Both the position numbers and the translations under genes were made by a program. Positions 25,619-32,726 of a stretch of DNA of 38,194 nucleotides are shown piece by piece. The stretch covers positions 1 to 38,194 of the forward strand of contig CAJTLX010000030.1 in the NCBI GenBank assembly GCA_910577165.1, in the 5' to 3' direction. Under the pieces are notes generated by a model. The model made no database searches. It was not told where the DNA came from and saw nothing but the letters and a program-made list of their open reading frames with translations. Origin of the DNA: an uncultured Lachnospiraceae bacterium. GTDB taxonomy: Bacteria > Bacillota > Clostridia > Lachnospirales > Lachnospiraceae. Position 1 is the stretch's first letter, and every line of letters begins with the position of its first letter.

Positions 25619-27238
25619 ATGGTTGATATGAGGAAAAGAAATTTGACCGGTGGGAGGCTTAAAGCAGTATCGGGAATTTTGCTCTCGGCGTTGCTTGCCG
25701 TAGGGATGGCGGGATGCGGCGATAAGCAGGAGGCAGAGCCAACACCAAAAGCTCCCACTCCCACAGAGGAAATCACGCCGGAGGCGCAGGCTACCCCTGA
25801 GGCAACTAAGGCACCGGAACCGACAGGAGAAGAGAATATGGCACAGAATTATGATTCAATGAAATTGGATACGGCGACGACCTACCAGACCATGGAAACC
25901 TTCGGTACAAGCGGCGCGTGGTGGTCGCAGTATGTCGGGGGCTTTACCAAAGACCCTTACGAGAATGGAACTGCAACCAGGGATGCAATTGCCGAACTTT
26001 TGTTCGATAAGGAAAAGGGAATCGGGCTGACCAGCTATCGCTACAATCTCGGTGCGGGTTCTGTGGAGAGCCGGACGGGGACATTTTGGGACCCACATCG
26101 GAAAGCCTATTGTTTTGAGATGGAACCGGGAGTGTATGATTTCACCAAGGATGCGAACGCGGTATGGTTTTTAAAAAAGGCAGTGGAATTAGGGGTGGAG
26201 GAAGTTGTATTTTTCTGCAACAGCCCATTAGTGCGCCTGACGGACAATGGTCTGCCGCATATGAGCGAGGGGGGCAGCAAGACAAATATCCAGCCGGAGA
26301 AATACGCAGAGTTTGCAAATTACTGCTATGATGTGACAGAGCATTTTATTGCGGAAGGCATCCCGGTAAAATTCCTCTCGCCGATTAACGAACCGCAATG
26401 GGACTGGTATAATGGGCAGGAGGGCTGTCATTATACGCCAAAGGAAACAAGGGCACTTTATCTGGCGTTTTTAGATGAGCTGGAAAAACGCCCGGAACTA
26501 ATGGAAGTACTGCATTTATCAGGTCCTGAGAGCGGCGAGTGGGGCGGACAGGCAAAGGATTACACGGAAGCAATTTTAGGCAACGAGCGTCTTTATGCAC
26601 ATTTTGATGGGATCGATAATCATTCTTATTGGTCGGATAAAATTGCAAAGGAAAGCTTTCGCAACTGGATGAAGATCCGCTTTCCAGAGGTGAAGATGCG
26701 CACCAGTGAGTGGTGCGAGATGGTCAATGGATCGGATGTGACAATGGATTCGGCGTACCATTTGGCACAGCAGATCGCGGAAGATCTGACCATTTTAAAT
26801 GTGGTTTCCTGGCAGAACTGGGTCGGTGTGGCACCGGGCGGCTACCGTGACGGGCTGATCTATATTGATGAGGCTTCGCAGAAATTCCGCGCATTAAAGC
26901 GGTTGTGGAGTTTTGGAAATTATTCGCGCTATGTGCGTCCCGGCTATGTGCGTGTGGAATTGACCGCGACAAGACGGGCGCAGGAGAAAATGATGCCGAC
27001 TGCATTTGTGGGAACAAATGAGGAAACCGGAGCGGAAGAGTTGGTTATGGTATTTATCAACGAGGATGTGCTTGACCAGACTTTTGTGCTTGAAGGTGCA
27101 GAAGGATACAGAAAAATTGCAATCTATGAAACCTCGGATGCGTGCGATTTGGAGTGTGTAAAGGAGGGAGAGTGGACGGCGGATGAACCGATTATGATCG
27201 CTAAGGGATCGGTGACAACGGTGGTACTGACAAAGTGA
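25619..27238 (+). CDS. GH30-family glycosidase, surface lipoprotein
   Basis: A 539-residue protein with a lipoprotein signal peptide (VGMAGC, Cys33) and a Pro/Thr/Glu-rich linker to about residue 75. It then carries a GH30-type catalytic barrel. The start of the domain (METFGTSGAWWSQ, LTSYRYNLGAGS) is typical of the family. The acid/base is predicted as Glu258 in PINEPQWDW and the nucleophile as Glu364 in RTSEWCEM. The C-terminal beta domain is present, so it looks complete. GH30 enzymes include endo-beta-1,6-galactanases, glucosylceramidases and xylanases; with a GH35 enzyme in the same locus a beta-1,6-galactanase is the most attractive guess, not proven. AGGGAGG lies 11 bases before the ATG. 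It probably cuts polysaccharide at the cell surface for the importers upstream. Confidence 0.83.
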   Translation: MVDMRKRNLTGGRLKAVSGILLSALLAVGMAGCGDKQEAEPTPKAPTPTEEITPEAQATPEATKAPEPTGEENMAQNYDSMKLDTATTYQTMETFGTSGAWWSQYVGGFTKDPYENGTATRDAIAELLFDKEKGIGLTSYRYNLGAGSVESRTGTFWDPHRKAYCFEMEPGVYDFTKDANAVWFLKKAVELGVEEVVFFCNSPLVRLTDNGLPHMSEGGSKTNIQPEKYAEFANYCYDVTEHFIAEGIPVKFLSPINEPQWDWYNGQEGCHYTPKETRALYLAFLDELEKRPELMEVLHLSGPESGEWGGQAKDYTEAILGNERLYAHFDGIDNHSYWSDKIAKESFRNWMKIRFPEVKMRTSEWCEMVNGSDVTMDSAYHLAQQIAEDLTILNVVSWQNWVGVAPGGYRDGLIYIDEASQKFRALKRLWSFGNYSRYVRPGYVRVELTATRRAQEKMMPTAFVGTNEETGAEELVMVFINEDVLDQTFVLEGAEGYRKIAIYETSDACDLECVKEGEWTADEPIMIAKGSVTTVVLTK

Positions 27239-27362
27239 GGAGAAGAGAGAGGAAAAGTAAAGGCTTTAGAAAGTTCTGAAGGGGTACAAATATTAAGATT
27301 TAGAAAAAAATGGAAATAAGGTTTTGGAAGTGAATAATTAAAGGAACAGTAAGAAGATTTAG

Positions 27363-27430
27363 AATAAAGCGTGCTTGAAAATGATTTTTGTGATATGCAA
27401 AAATGTAATTTTGTCACGCTTTATTTTTTC
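27363..27430 (+). terminator. Terminator at the end of the glycan locus
   Basis: AATAAAGCGTG at 27363-27373 pairs perfectly with 27415-27425 and is followed by a T-run. An inner hairpin, ATTTTTG (27384) with CAAAAAT (27398), folds the loop. Confidence 0.75.
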
Positions 27431-27504
27431 GACCTTTATTTATGGTTAAAGAATAATTTATGTTTTGAAGTGGGAGGGAGAAAAGGAAAAAGGAGTGTCA
27501 AATT

Positions 27505-27648
27505 TTGTCGATAAATGCATTATTCGGTCAAAAAATGTCTGATTGCGGTCAGGTAATTGAAAAGAAATATGAGATATTATATAATATAATCCATATTGAG
27601 GGAGAATTTTCTGAATCTTTCAATAAGTTTATTGTACAAGTTTTATAA
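27505..27648 (+). CDS. Small ORF of 47 codons, unknown
   Basis: A TTG-started frame encodes 47 residues beginning MSINALFGQKMSDCGQVIEK and ending in TAA at 27646. It has an AAAGGAG site about nine bases upstream, better than expected by chance. I do not recognise the product. It could be a genuine small protein of the island, or the remnant of a longer gene. Its base composition matches the AT-rich genes downstream. Confidence 0.35.
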   Translation: MSINALFGQKMSDCGQVIEKKYEILYNIIHIEGEFSESFNKFIVQVL

Positions 27649-28063
27649 AGGATTTTTTTAGACGATAGAAATATCAATGGTTTGTGTCTGAAGATATTTT
27701 GTAAACGGATAGTAAAGTCAAAGGTTAGATTGTATAAAATAATAAAAAAATCAGTACAGTAATTAAACTCTTTGAAACGAACAATTAAAAGATTTTATGA
27801 TTTAATATTTATAGCGATAACAGTCTTTGTATATTGAAAATTTATATGTAGTGAGTCAGAAATAAGTAAAAAATATAAGCTAAAAAAGTATTAAATGAAA
27901 TAAATACGACTTTATCCAAGTATATACTTAGATTTTTTGATGGAAAGATTTATTGATTCATCAGGGGAGGAGGAATAGAAAAATTATTTTGGATATTTGA
28001 ATATATCAATATTGGAAAAAGTGTAAAAATTGTATTATTATGAATAGGAGGAAGGCTCTTTTT

Positions 28064-28408
28064 ATGGAAATACTCGGTCAGATTTTACAAAATCCATTAT
28101 ATATAATTCTTTTTGGTAGTGGAGGTGTAATAATAATTATAATTACACTTATTTCACTAAAAAACAAAAAAGAAAATGGAATAAATATAAATATTGATGT
28201 AAATAATGAGAAACCAGATAATTCTAGTAATATTAACTTAAATGAAACAGAACATAAAGAGTATAATTTAGAATTTGAATCTAGTCCTATTATAGATAAA
28301 AGGGAAGAATATGACTCTCTGAATTTTGATACAGAGGAATATTATATTACTTTTTTGAAAACTATTGAGGAGAAAAAGAAAGCGGGTGATAAAATTGATT
28401 TTAAATAA
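28064..28408 (+). CDS. Single-pass membrane protein of the AAA+ cluster, unknown
   Basis: A 114-residue protein with one strongly hydrophobic segment (about 9-33, including GGVIIIIITLISL). A basic stop-transfer stretch and an Asn/Glu-rich hydrophilic tail of about 75 residues follow. The likely start is the ATG at 28064, after AGGAGGAAGG; an ATG at 28040 lacks an upstream site. The gene overlaps the AAA+ ATPase gene by 23 bases. It may tether the ATPase or its partner to the membrane. No family recognised. Confidence 0.65.
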   Translation: MEILGQILQNPLYIILFGSGGVIIIIITLISLKNKKENGININIDVNNEKPDNSSNINLNETEHKEYNLEFESSPIIDKREEYDSLNFDTEEYYITFLKTIEEKKKAGDKIDFK

Positions 28409-29303
28409 TATATGGACAAACAGGGATATTGTTAAAAAGTGTAGAGAACAGAATTTAGACTTATTTAATGGGATTTATATTCCTCAAGAATTTAGAAAAA
28501 AGATAATTAGACATTTAATTCTTAATTACGGCAGTAATATAAATGGATTACAACCTTCTTTATTTTTAGCTATTCAGGGTTTTAGAGGAGAGGGAAAAAC
28601 TTTTATGTTACAAACAATATGTGAAAATTATAATATAGAGATAAAGTATATTTCTGGGTCTGATCTATGTGGTTCCAATGAGGGAGAATCCAAAGATAAA
28701 ATTCAAAAAATTTATGAAACTTCTTGCATAGATTTTTCAAGGACAAAAAAGTTAGTTGTTATAGTCATAGATGACTTTCACCTTAGTATTGCGTCTAACC
28801 TAGGTGAAAATGTTTCAAAAACTACTAATGCCCAAGTATTAGTAGGATATTTGATGAATTTAGCAGATCATCCTTATCAATTTAATGTTAGAATACCAAT
28901 AATTTTATTAGGAAATAACTTTCAAAATATTTATCCGGCATTAATAAGAAATGGAAGAACAGATTTTTATAGCTGGACTCCGAACATTAATGACAAAATC
29001 AATATTGTTTATTATATGTATAGAAAATTTTATCCTAACATAAAAATTGAGGATGTGAAACAATTAGTTACTTTATATCCTGATAAGTATATTGCATTTT
29101 TTAAAGATGTAATTCAAGATTTATTTTTTTCTGGTTTTGATCAAGTTGTAAATGAATTTGAAAAACAACACGGAAATTTTCTCTTAGACGAGATAAATGG
29201 ACTTGTGAAAAACTTTTTAAATGTTGATAACTTAATTTCTTTAGAGTATCTAAAGGAATTTGCAGCTAAACGAAATTCTATAAAAGAAGGAAATTTTGAA
29301 TAA
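28386..29303 (+). CDS. AAA+ ATPase resembling RuBisCO activase
   Basis: A 305-residue AAA+ protein. Walker A is GFRGEGKT (about 65-72), Walker B is VVIVIDD (Asp129-Asp130), sensor 1 is LGNN (about 177-178) and arginine fingers lie in LIRNGR (188, 191). From memory of the plant enzyme, order and wording of blocks match RuBisCO activase almost throughout: GIYIPQEF before the ATPase core, SGSDLCGSNEGESKDKI where activase has its SAGELESGNAGEP pore-loop block, GYLMNLADHP, IPIILLGNNFQNIYPALIR, and a helical C-terminal part starting EDVKQLVTLYPDKYIAFF. RuBisCO is not expected in this host, so the remodelled substrate is probably the product of the next gene. The GTG start at 28386 is chosen over a TTG at 28365 with no upstream site. 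Strongly AT-rich, unlike the flanking glycan genes. Confidence 0.82.
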   Translation: MIKLILNNIWTNRDIVKKCREQNLDLFNGIYIPQEFRKKIIRHLILNYGSNINGLQPSLFLAIQGFRGEGKTFMLQTICENYNIEIKYISGSDLCGSNEGESKDKIQKIYETSCIDFSRTKKLVVIVIDDFHLSIASNLGENVSKTTNAQVLVGYLMNLADHPYQFNVRIPIILLGNNFQNIYPALIRNGRTDFYSWTPNINDKINIVYYMYRKFYPNIKIEDVKQLVTLYPDKYIAFFKDVIQDLFFSGFDQVVNEFEKQHGNFLLDEINGLVKNFLNVDNLISLEYLKEFAAKRNSIKEGNFE

Positions 29304-29323
29304 TGCAATTGAGGAGGGAATAA

Positions 29324-29890
29324 ATGAGCGGAATTAATACAAATTTAAATATACAAACGAAAGTGAGACTATTTGTATTGTATGATATAATAAAAAATTT
29401 ATCTGAATCCTTCGGGTTTCCAAAGACTATAGAGGAAACACTAAAAAAGGGTATAAGGGATAAGCAAATATTAGGTTCAGTATATGCTTATTATTTAGAT
29501 GATGAAGATAAAGCGATAGGAAAAGTTTCATTTGAAATAAATTGGGAAGTTTACGAAATGTATGCATCAACAGAAATAGGAAAAGAAATTAGGATAAGTG
29601 ATAAAATTCCTTTAGTGGATCAATTTGCGAATTGGTCTACTGATATAATTAAATATGTGAATGAAATGCGTGAAAAATTAAATGTAAAAAAAATAAAAGT
29701 TTATTATAAATATCGTCCGGAGATTAGAAATGATTCAATAAAGGATAGGGAAGCTGATCAATTTTTAGGCTTAGTTAAATCAAATAAAAATATAGAATTT
29801 AATAAAGACAAAACAAAAAATTTTGAAAGAAATATGACATATATAAGTGAAATGCTCCCAGAACTAAAAATCAATATACAGTCAAATTAG
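29324..29890 (+). CDS. Unknown protein encoded with the activase-like ATPase
   Basis: A 188-residue soluble, charged protein. The ATG at 29324 follows GGAGGG and lies 20 bases after the ATPase gene, so it is in the same operon. It starts with a helix (VRLFVLYDIIKNLSESF), then likely strands (ILGSVYAYYLD, AIGKVSFEINWEVYEMY), a helix (QFANWSTDIIKYVNEMREKL), a strand (KIKVYYKYRPEI) and an Asn/Lys-rich tail. No family was recognised with confidence. The order of elements recalls bacterial HORMA-domain proteins, which also work with AAA+ remodelers, but this is only a fold-level impression. It is the natural candidate for the ATPase substrate. Confidence 0.62.
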   Translation: MSGINTNLNIQTKVRLFVLYDIIKNLSESFGFPKTIEETLKKGIRDKQILGSVYAYYLDDEDKAIGKVSFEINWEVYEMYASTEIGKEIRISDKIPLVDQFANWSTDIIKYVNEMREKLNVKKIKVYYKYRPEIRNDSIKDREADQFLGLVKSNKNIEFNKDKTKNFERNMTYISEMLPELKINIQSN

Positions 29891-30185
29891 AAATTGAGGA
29901 AGTCACTTATAATTGTAAATGGTGTATTTTATTTCACTTCATGAAGAAGGTGATGTGACAATAACAGTTGTCACTTTAAGAACAAAGATCTCTGAAAGTG
30001 CAGTAAAAACGAGAAACAAGGGAAAAGATAAGCAAAAGAATAAAAGAAAAATAAATCATTTTTAAATGGTAAAATCTTGCTTTAAAGCAACAAAAAACTC
30101 TTGCATTTTACAAAAAATTATGATATTTATATTGCTACCAGCTATCCTAAAAGATAGAAGGGGTCATAATAGTGAGGATTATATT
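29891..30185. other. Intergenic region before the response regulator
   Basis: This AT-rich stretch of 295 bases contains no convincing gene. It has a hairpin GTGACAA/TTGTCAC (29955-29974) that may end the AAA+ operon and three TCACTT boxes (29903, 29934, 29971). A perfect palindrome TTGCTTTAAAGCAA lies at 30077-30090. A possible promoter is TTGCAT at 30101 and TATTTA at 30124 with a 17-base spacer. Confidence 0.4.
30077..30090. promoter_or_regulatory. Perfect 14-base palindrome before the response regulator promoter
   Basis: TTGCTTTAAAGCAA reads the same on both strands and ends ten bases before the candidate -35. It could be an operator; no regulator can be named. Confidence 0.3.
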
Positions 30186-30896
30186 ATGCGAATCGCGATT
30201 GTGGATGATGATATTTTTTTTACTGAGAAAGTTGAAAGAACATTAAAGACTTATTTTGAGGAAAAAAGAGATCCGGTTAAAATTCAGTGCTGTGATGCGG
30301 AGGCACTTTTAAAGGAATTAGAGGTGCAAAACGGATACGATATCTATTTTGTTGATGTGGAAATGCTGGGGATGGATGGTTTGGAGTTGGCGGAAAAGAT
30401 ACATGAGATTGATGCGAGGGCGAGAGTTGTGTTTCTCACTTCTTTTGAGAAATATGCTTATCAGGGCTACCGGGTTAAAGCCTACTATTATATGATGAAG
30501 GATGCTTACCAGGAGGAATTACCTCAGGTATTAGAAAGAGTACAGAAGGAAGAGGAAAGCGAAAAGGACTACTATAGGATTTTGACGGAGACAAGATATT
30601 GCAAATTTAAGATGAGTGATATTTTGTATTTGACAAAGGAAAAGAAGTATGCCATGTTTCACTGTGTGGATGGCAGTGAATATAGAGAACGGAAATCCGT
30701 CGAAAATGTTTATCATTCTCTGCCGCAGGAGCGATTTGTTGTGGTAAATAGGGGAATCGTTGTAAATATGAAGTATGTGATGAAATATGGAAAAATGGAA
30801 CTTACAATGCAGGATGGCAAGGTATTTCCGGTTAGTAGACGGGAGAATGTGATAGTTAAACGTAAGCTGGCAGATTATTTTGGAACATTGCTATGA
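30186..30896 (+). CDS. LytTR-family response regulator
   Basis: A 236-residue regulator of the AgrA/LytR type. The N-terminal receiver domain has the acidic triad (VDDD at 7-9) and the phosphoryl acceptor Asp57 in YFVDVEM. The C-terminal LytTR DNA-binding domain (residues about 130-236) contains YLTKEKKYAMF and the block FVVVNRGIVVNMKYV. The ATG at 30186 follows TGAGGAT; a longer in-frame start at 30066 would add 40 unrelated residues. It overlaps the kinase gene by four bases (ATGA). The lanthipeptide genes lie directly downstream of the pair, so it is the likely activator of that locus. Confidence 0.88.
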   Translation: MRIAIVDDDIFFTEKVERTLKTYFEEKRDPVKIQCCDAEALLKELEVQNGYDIYFVDVEMLGMDGLELAEKIHEIDARARVVFLTSFEKYAYQGYRVKAYYYMMKDAYQEELPQVLERVQKEEESEKDYYRILTETRYCKFKMSDILYLTKEKKYAMFHCVDGSEYRERKSVENVYHSLPQERFVVVNRGIVVNMKYVMKYGKMELTMQDGKVFPVSRRENVIVKRKLADYFGTLL

Positions 30897-32218
30897 CTAT
30901 ATTTTATTATTTGTGTGATTGTATCAACACGGTGGTGCGGGCATGGTTGGCCTTGCAGCTTGCGGATGCCATTTTTGAACCGAAACTAACCAGAAAACGG
31001 ATTTACATAGGGCAAGCATTTATTATTGCATTTATTGCCATTGTTCAGTTTGCAAACAGTTATCTAAGTCATAGTATTTTTTCAAATGCTATACTATTTG
31101 TTACGATTTTTATAGTAAGTATTGCAAGTTTAATACTGTATGAATGTACTTTATGGCGTACCGTTTGTTTGAATATTTTGAGTTGGGTAAGTTTGGCTCT
31201 AATTGACTTTTTTATTCAAATATGTGGATGGTTAATATTAGAAAAGGTTGATGCAAAGAAAGATACCTTAATTTCCGTTAGTATATATAGAGGATTTTAT
31301 CTATTAATATGTATTTTATTACTTATCCCCATAGGGGTTTCATTAAGAAAATGGTTTAATAATAAAAAGACTAGAATTTCTGGATTTTGGAAACAAGCCA
31401 GTATTATAGCACTTTTTCTTTTGCCTTGCATGATTTATTTTCAGAGAATTTATTTACAGATGGATTCAGAGAAGTTATTTCGTCGTTGGTGGATATTTTT
31501 TATGGGAGCTGCCTTGATTTTTTTGGCTTTTGGTTTTAGTATGCTGAAACAAAAAATGGAAGATGAAAAGAGAATGTACCAATTTGAAGTTCAAATGTTA
31601 GAGAATAGTTATGAGGGAGTGTTAAAAAACTACCGAGAGAAGGCAATTCTTATGCATGATGTAAAAAATCATTTACGGACACTTCATTCTATGTTAGATG
31701 AGAGACCAAAAGAGGAATGTCAGGCTTATATTATGTCGTTAACCGGCGAGATACAGAAAAAGTGGAATGCAGTATGGACAAATCATAAAGTATTGGATTT
31801 AGTGTTAAATATGAAATTTCAGGAAGCGGAGGAAGCACAGATAAAGGTTTGGTGTCAATCAGATGATTTGAGTGAACTAAAATTGGACTCTGTTGAAATA
31901 TGTGCCCTTTTTGCAAATCTTCTGGATAATGCAGTGGAAGCAAATGAAAATTGTTCCGAAGAAATAGAGCGGAAAATTGAAATAATATGTAGAAGGCAGG
32001 GGAGCATATTAGTGATTTCCATTTCAAATTCAGCAGAGGATGGTATGGAAAGTTCCAAAAGGATGTTTTCAGAAACAACAAAACAGGATAAAGCGTTTCA
32101 TGGTTTTGGTATGTTCAGTATTGAAAATATAATTCATAATCATTGTGGGCATTTAGAAGTAAAGATACAAGAAAATATGGTAAAGATTTTAATATATTTG
32201 AATGGGTTTGAGGAGTGA
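30893..32218 (+). CDS. GHKL sensor histidine kinase, AgrC-like
   Basis: A 441-residue kinase with about six transmembrane segments in the first 220 residues and a cytoplasmic GHKL ATPase domain. The phosphorylation histidine is His255 in LMHDVKNHLRTL. The N-box is ANLLDNAVEAN and the ATP-lid region contains HGFGMFSIENI. Such kinases usually sense peptides from outside. No agrB/agrD-like genes are in the window, so the ligand may be the lanthipeptide itself or a peptide encoded elsewhere. Coupled to the response regulator by an ATGA overlap. Confidence 0.88.
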   Translation: MTIFYYLCDCINTVVRAWLALQLADAIFEPKLTRKRIYIGQAFIIAFIAIVQFANSYLSHSIFSNAILFVTIFIVSIASLILYECTLWRTVCLNILSWVSLALIDFFIQICGWLILEKVDAKKDTLISVSIYRGFYLLICILLLIPIGVSLRKWFNNKKTRISGFWKQASIIALFLLPCMIYFQRIYLQMDSEKLFRRWWIFFMGAALIFLAFGFSMLKQKMEDEKRMYQFEVQMLENSYEGVLKNYREKAILMHDVKNHLRTLHSMLDERPKEECQAYIMSLTGEIQKKWNAVWTNHKVLDLVLNMKFQEAEEAQIKVWCQSDDLSELKLDSVEICALFANLLDNAVEANENCSEEIERKIEIICRRQGSILVISISNSAEDGMESSKRMFSETTKQDKAFHGFGMFSIENIIHNHCGHLEVKIQENMVKILIYLNGFEE

Positions 32219-32243
32219 ATATTTTTTAAGAAAACGCTATATT

Positions 32244-32283
32244 TTCACTTATTTTTAGTGAAGTATAGGCTTTCTAATATAAA
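32244..32283 (+). promoter_or_regulatory. Candidate regulated promoter of the lanthipeptide precursor gene
   Basis: An inverted repeat TTCACT (32244-32249) and AGTGAA (32257-32262) overlaps the position of a poor -35 (TTAGTG, 32255-32260), 17 bases before TATAAA (32278-32283). A weak -35 with a dyad on it fits a promoter that needs an activator, plausibly the LytTR regulator. Confidence 0.35.
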
Positions 32284-32305
32284 TAATATTATTAAGGAGG
32301 TTTAT

Positions 32306-32479
32306 ATGAGCAAGGAAGAAATGAGAAGGTCAAGGAGAGGGTCACATTCTGCAGCTGGGTATGTTGCAAAGGAACTGGAGGAGATTAGAAAGCTGCAGGA
32401 AACAGAGCGCGGTGTGGACGCGGAAATCATTACAATAACAGAAGGTTGCAGTGCTTTTTTCACTTTATTTTGCTGCTAA
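32306..32479 (+). CDS. Class II lanthipeptide precursor, lacticin-481/salivaricin-A-like
   Basis: A 57-residue peptide starting at the ATG at 32306 after AAGGAGG. The C-terminus, TITEGCSAFFTLFCC, has the Thr-x-Thr-x-x-Cys spacing of lacticin 481 (TISHEC) and salivaricin A (TITDDC) and the same closing Cys-Cys. Potential ring residues are Thr43, Thr45, Ser49 and Thr53 with Cys48, Cys56 and Cys57. The leader is unusual: it starts with a basic stretch (MRRSRRGSH), then a helical acidic part (KELEEIRKLQETE), and has no Gly-Gly or Gly-Ala before the core, so the cleavage site is unclear, possibly near Arg35-Gly36. A LanM gene follows 250 bases later and a two-component system precedes it. Confidence 0.82.
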   Translation: MSKEEMRRSRRGSHSAAGYVAKELEEIRKLQETERGVDAEIITITEGCSAFFTLFCC

Positions 32480-32726
32480 TATTCAAGTAGTGAGCCACTC
32501 AATGGGAGGGGGACATTTGTTTTCCCTCCCGTTTATTATGTCCAGGAATGTGCATGGAGGGTCAGTACATATCTCGTGTTATGAGTAAGAGAAGATGAAG
32601 ATTGACTATTTGATTATGTGAATTTATTAAAAAATATATTATGTTATTGCATGGATGTATCAAAACATTTAGATATTTATAGAAAAAATTAGGAGAAAGA
32701 AAAAATAGATCAGGAGAATTTTTAGT
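32480..32726. other. Spacer between lanthipeptide precursor and LanM
   Basis: Apart from the hairpin it is AT-rich. No second precursor-like short ORF with a Cys-rich end was found. Confidence 0.4.
32504..32534 (+). terminator. Hairpin between the precursor and LanM genes, likely attenuator
   Basis: GGGAGGG at 32504-32510 pairs with CCCTCCC at 32524-32530, followed by GTTTATTA. Partial termination here would give more precursor than synthetase mRNA, as is common in lantibiotic operons. Confidence 0.6.

Larger units (their letters stand above)
27239..28063. other. Long AT-rich intergenic region at an island boundary
   Basis: About 825 bases between the GH30 gene and the AAA+ cluster. It holds a terminator (27363-27430), a 47-codon ORF (27505-27648) and a perfect 12-base palindrome AAGTATATACTT at 27918-27929. 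Base composition changes here from the balanced GH30 gene to strongly AT-rich. No transposase, integrase or att-like direct repeats were recognised. Confidence 0.6.
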
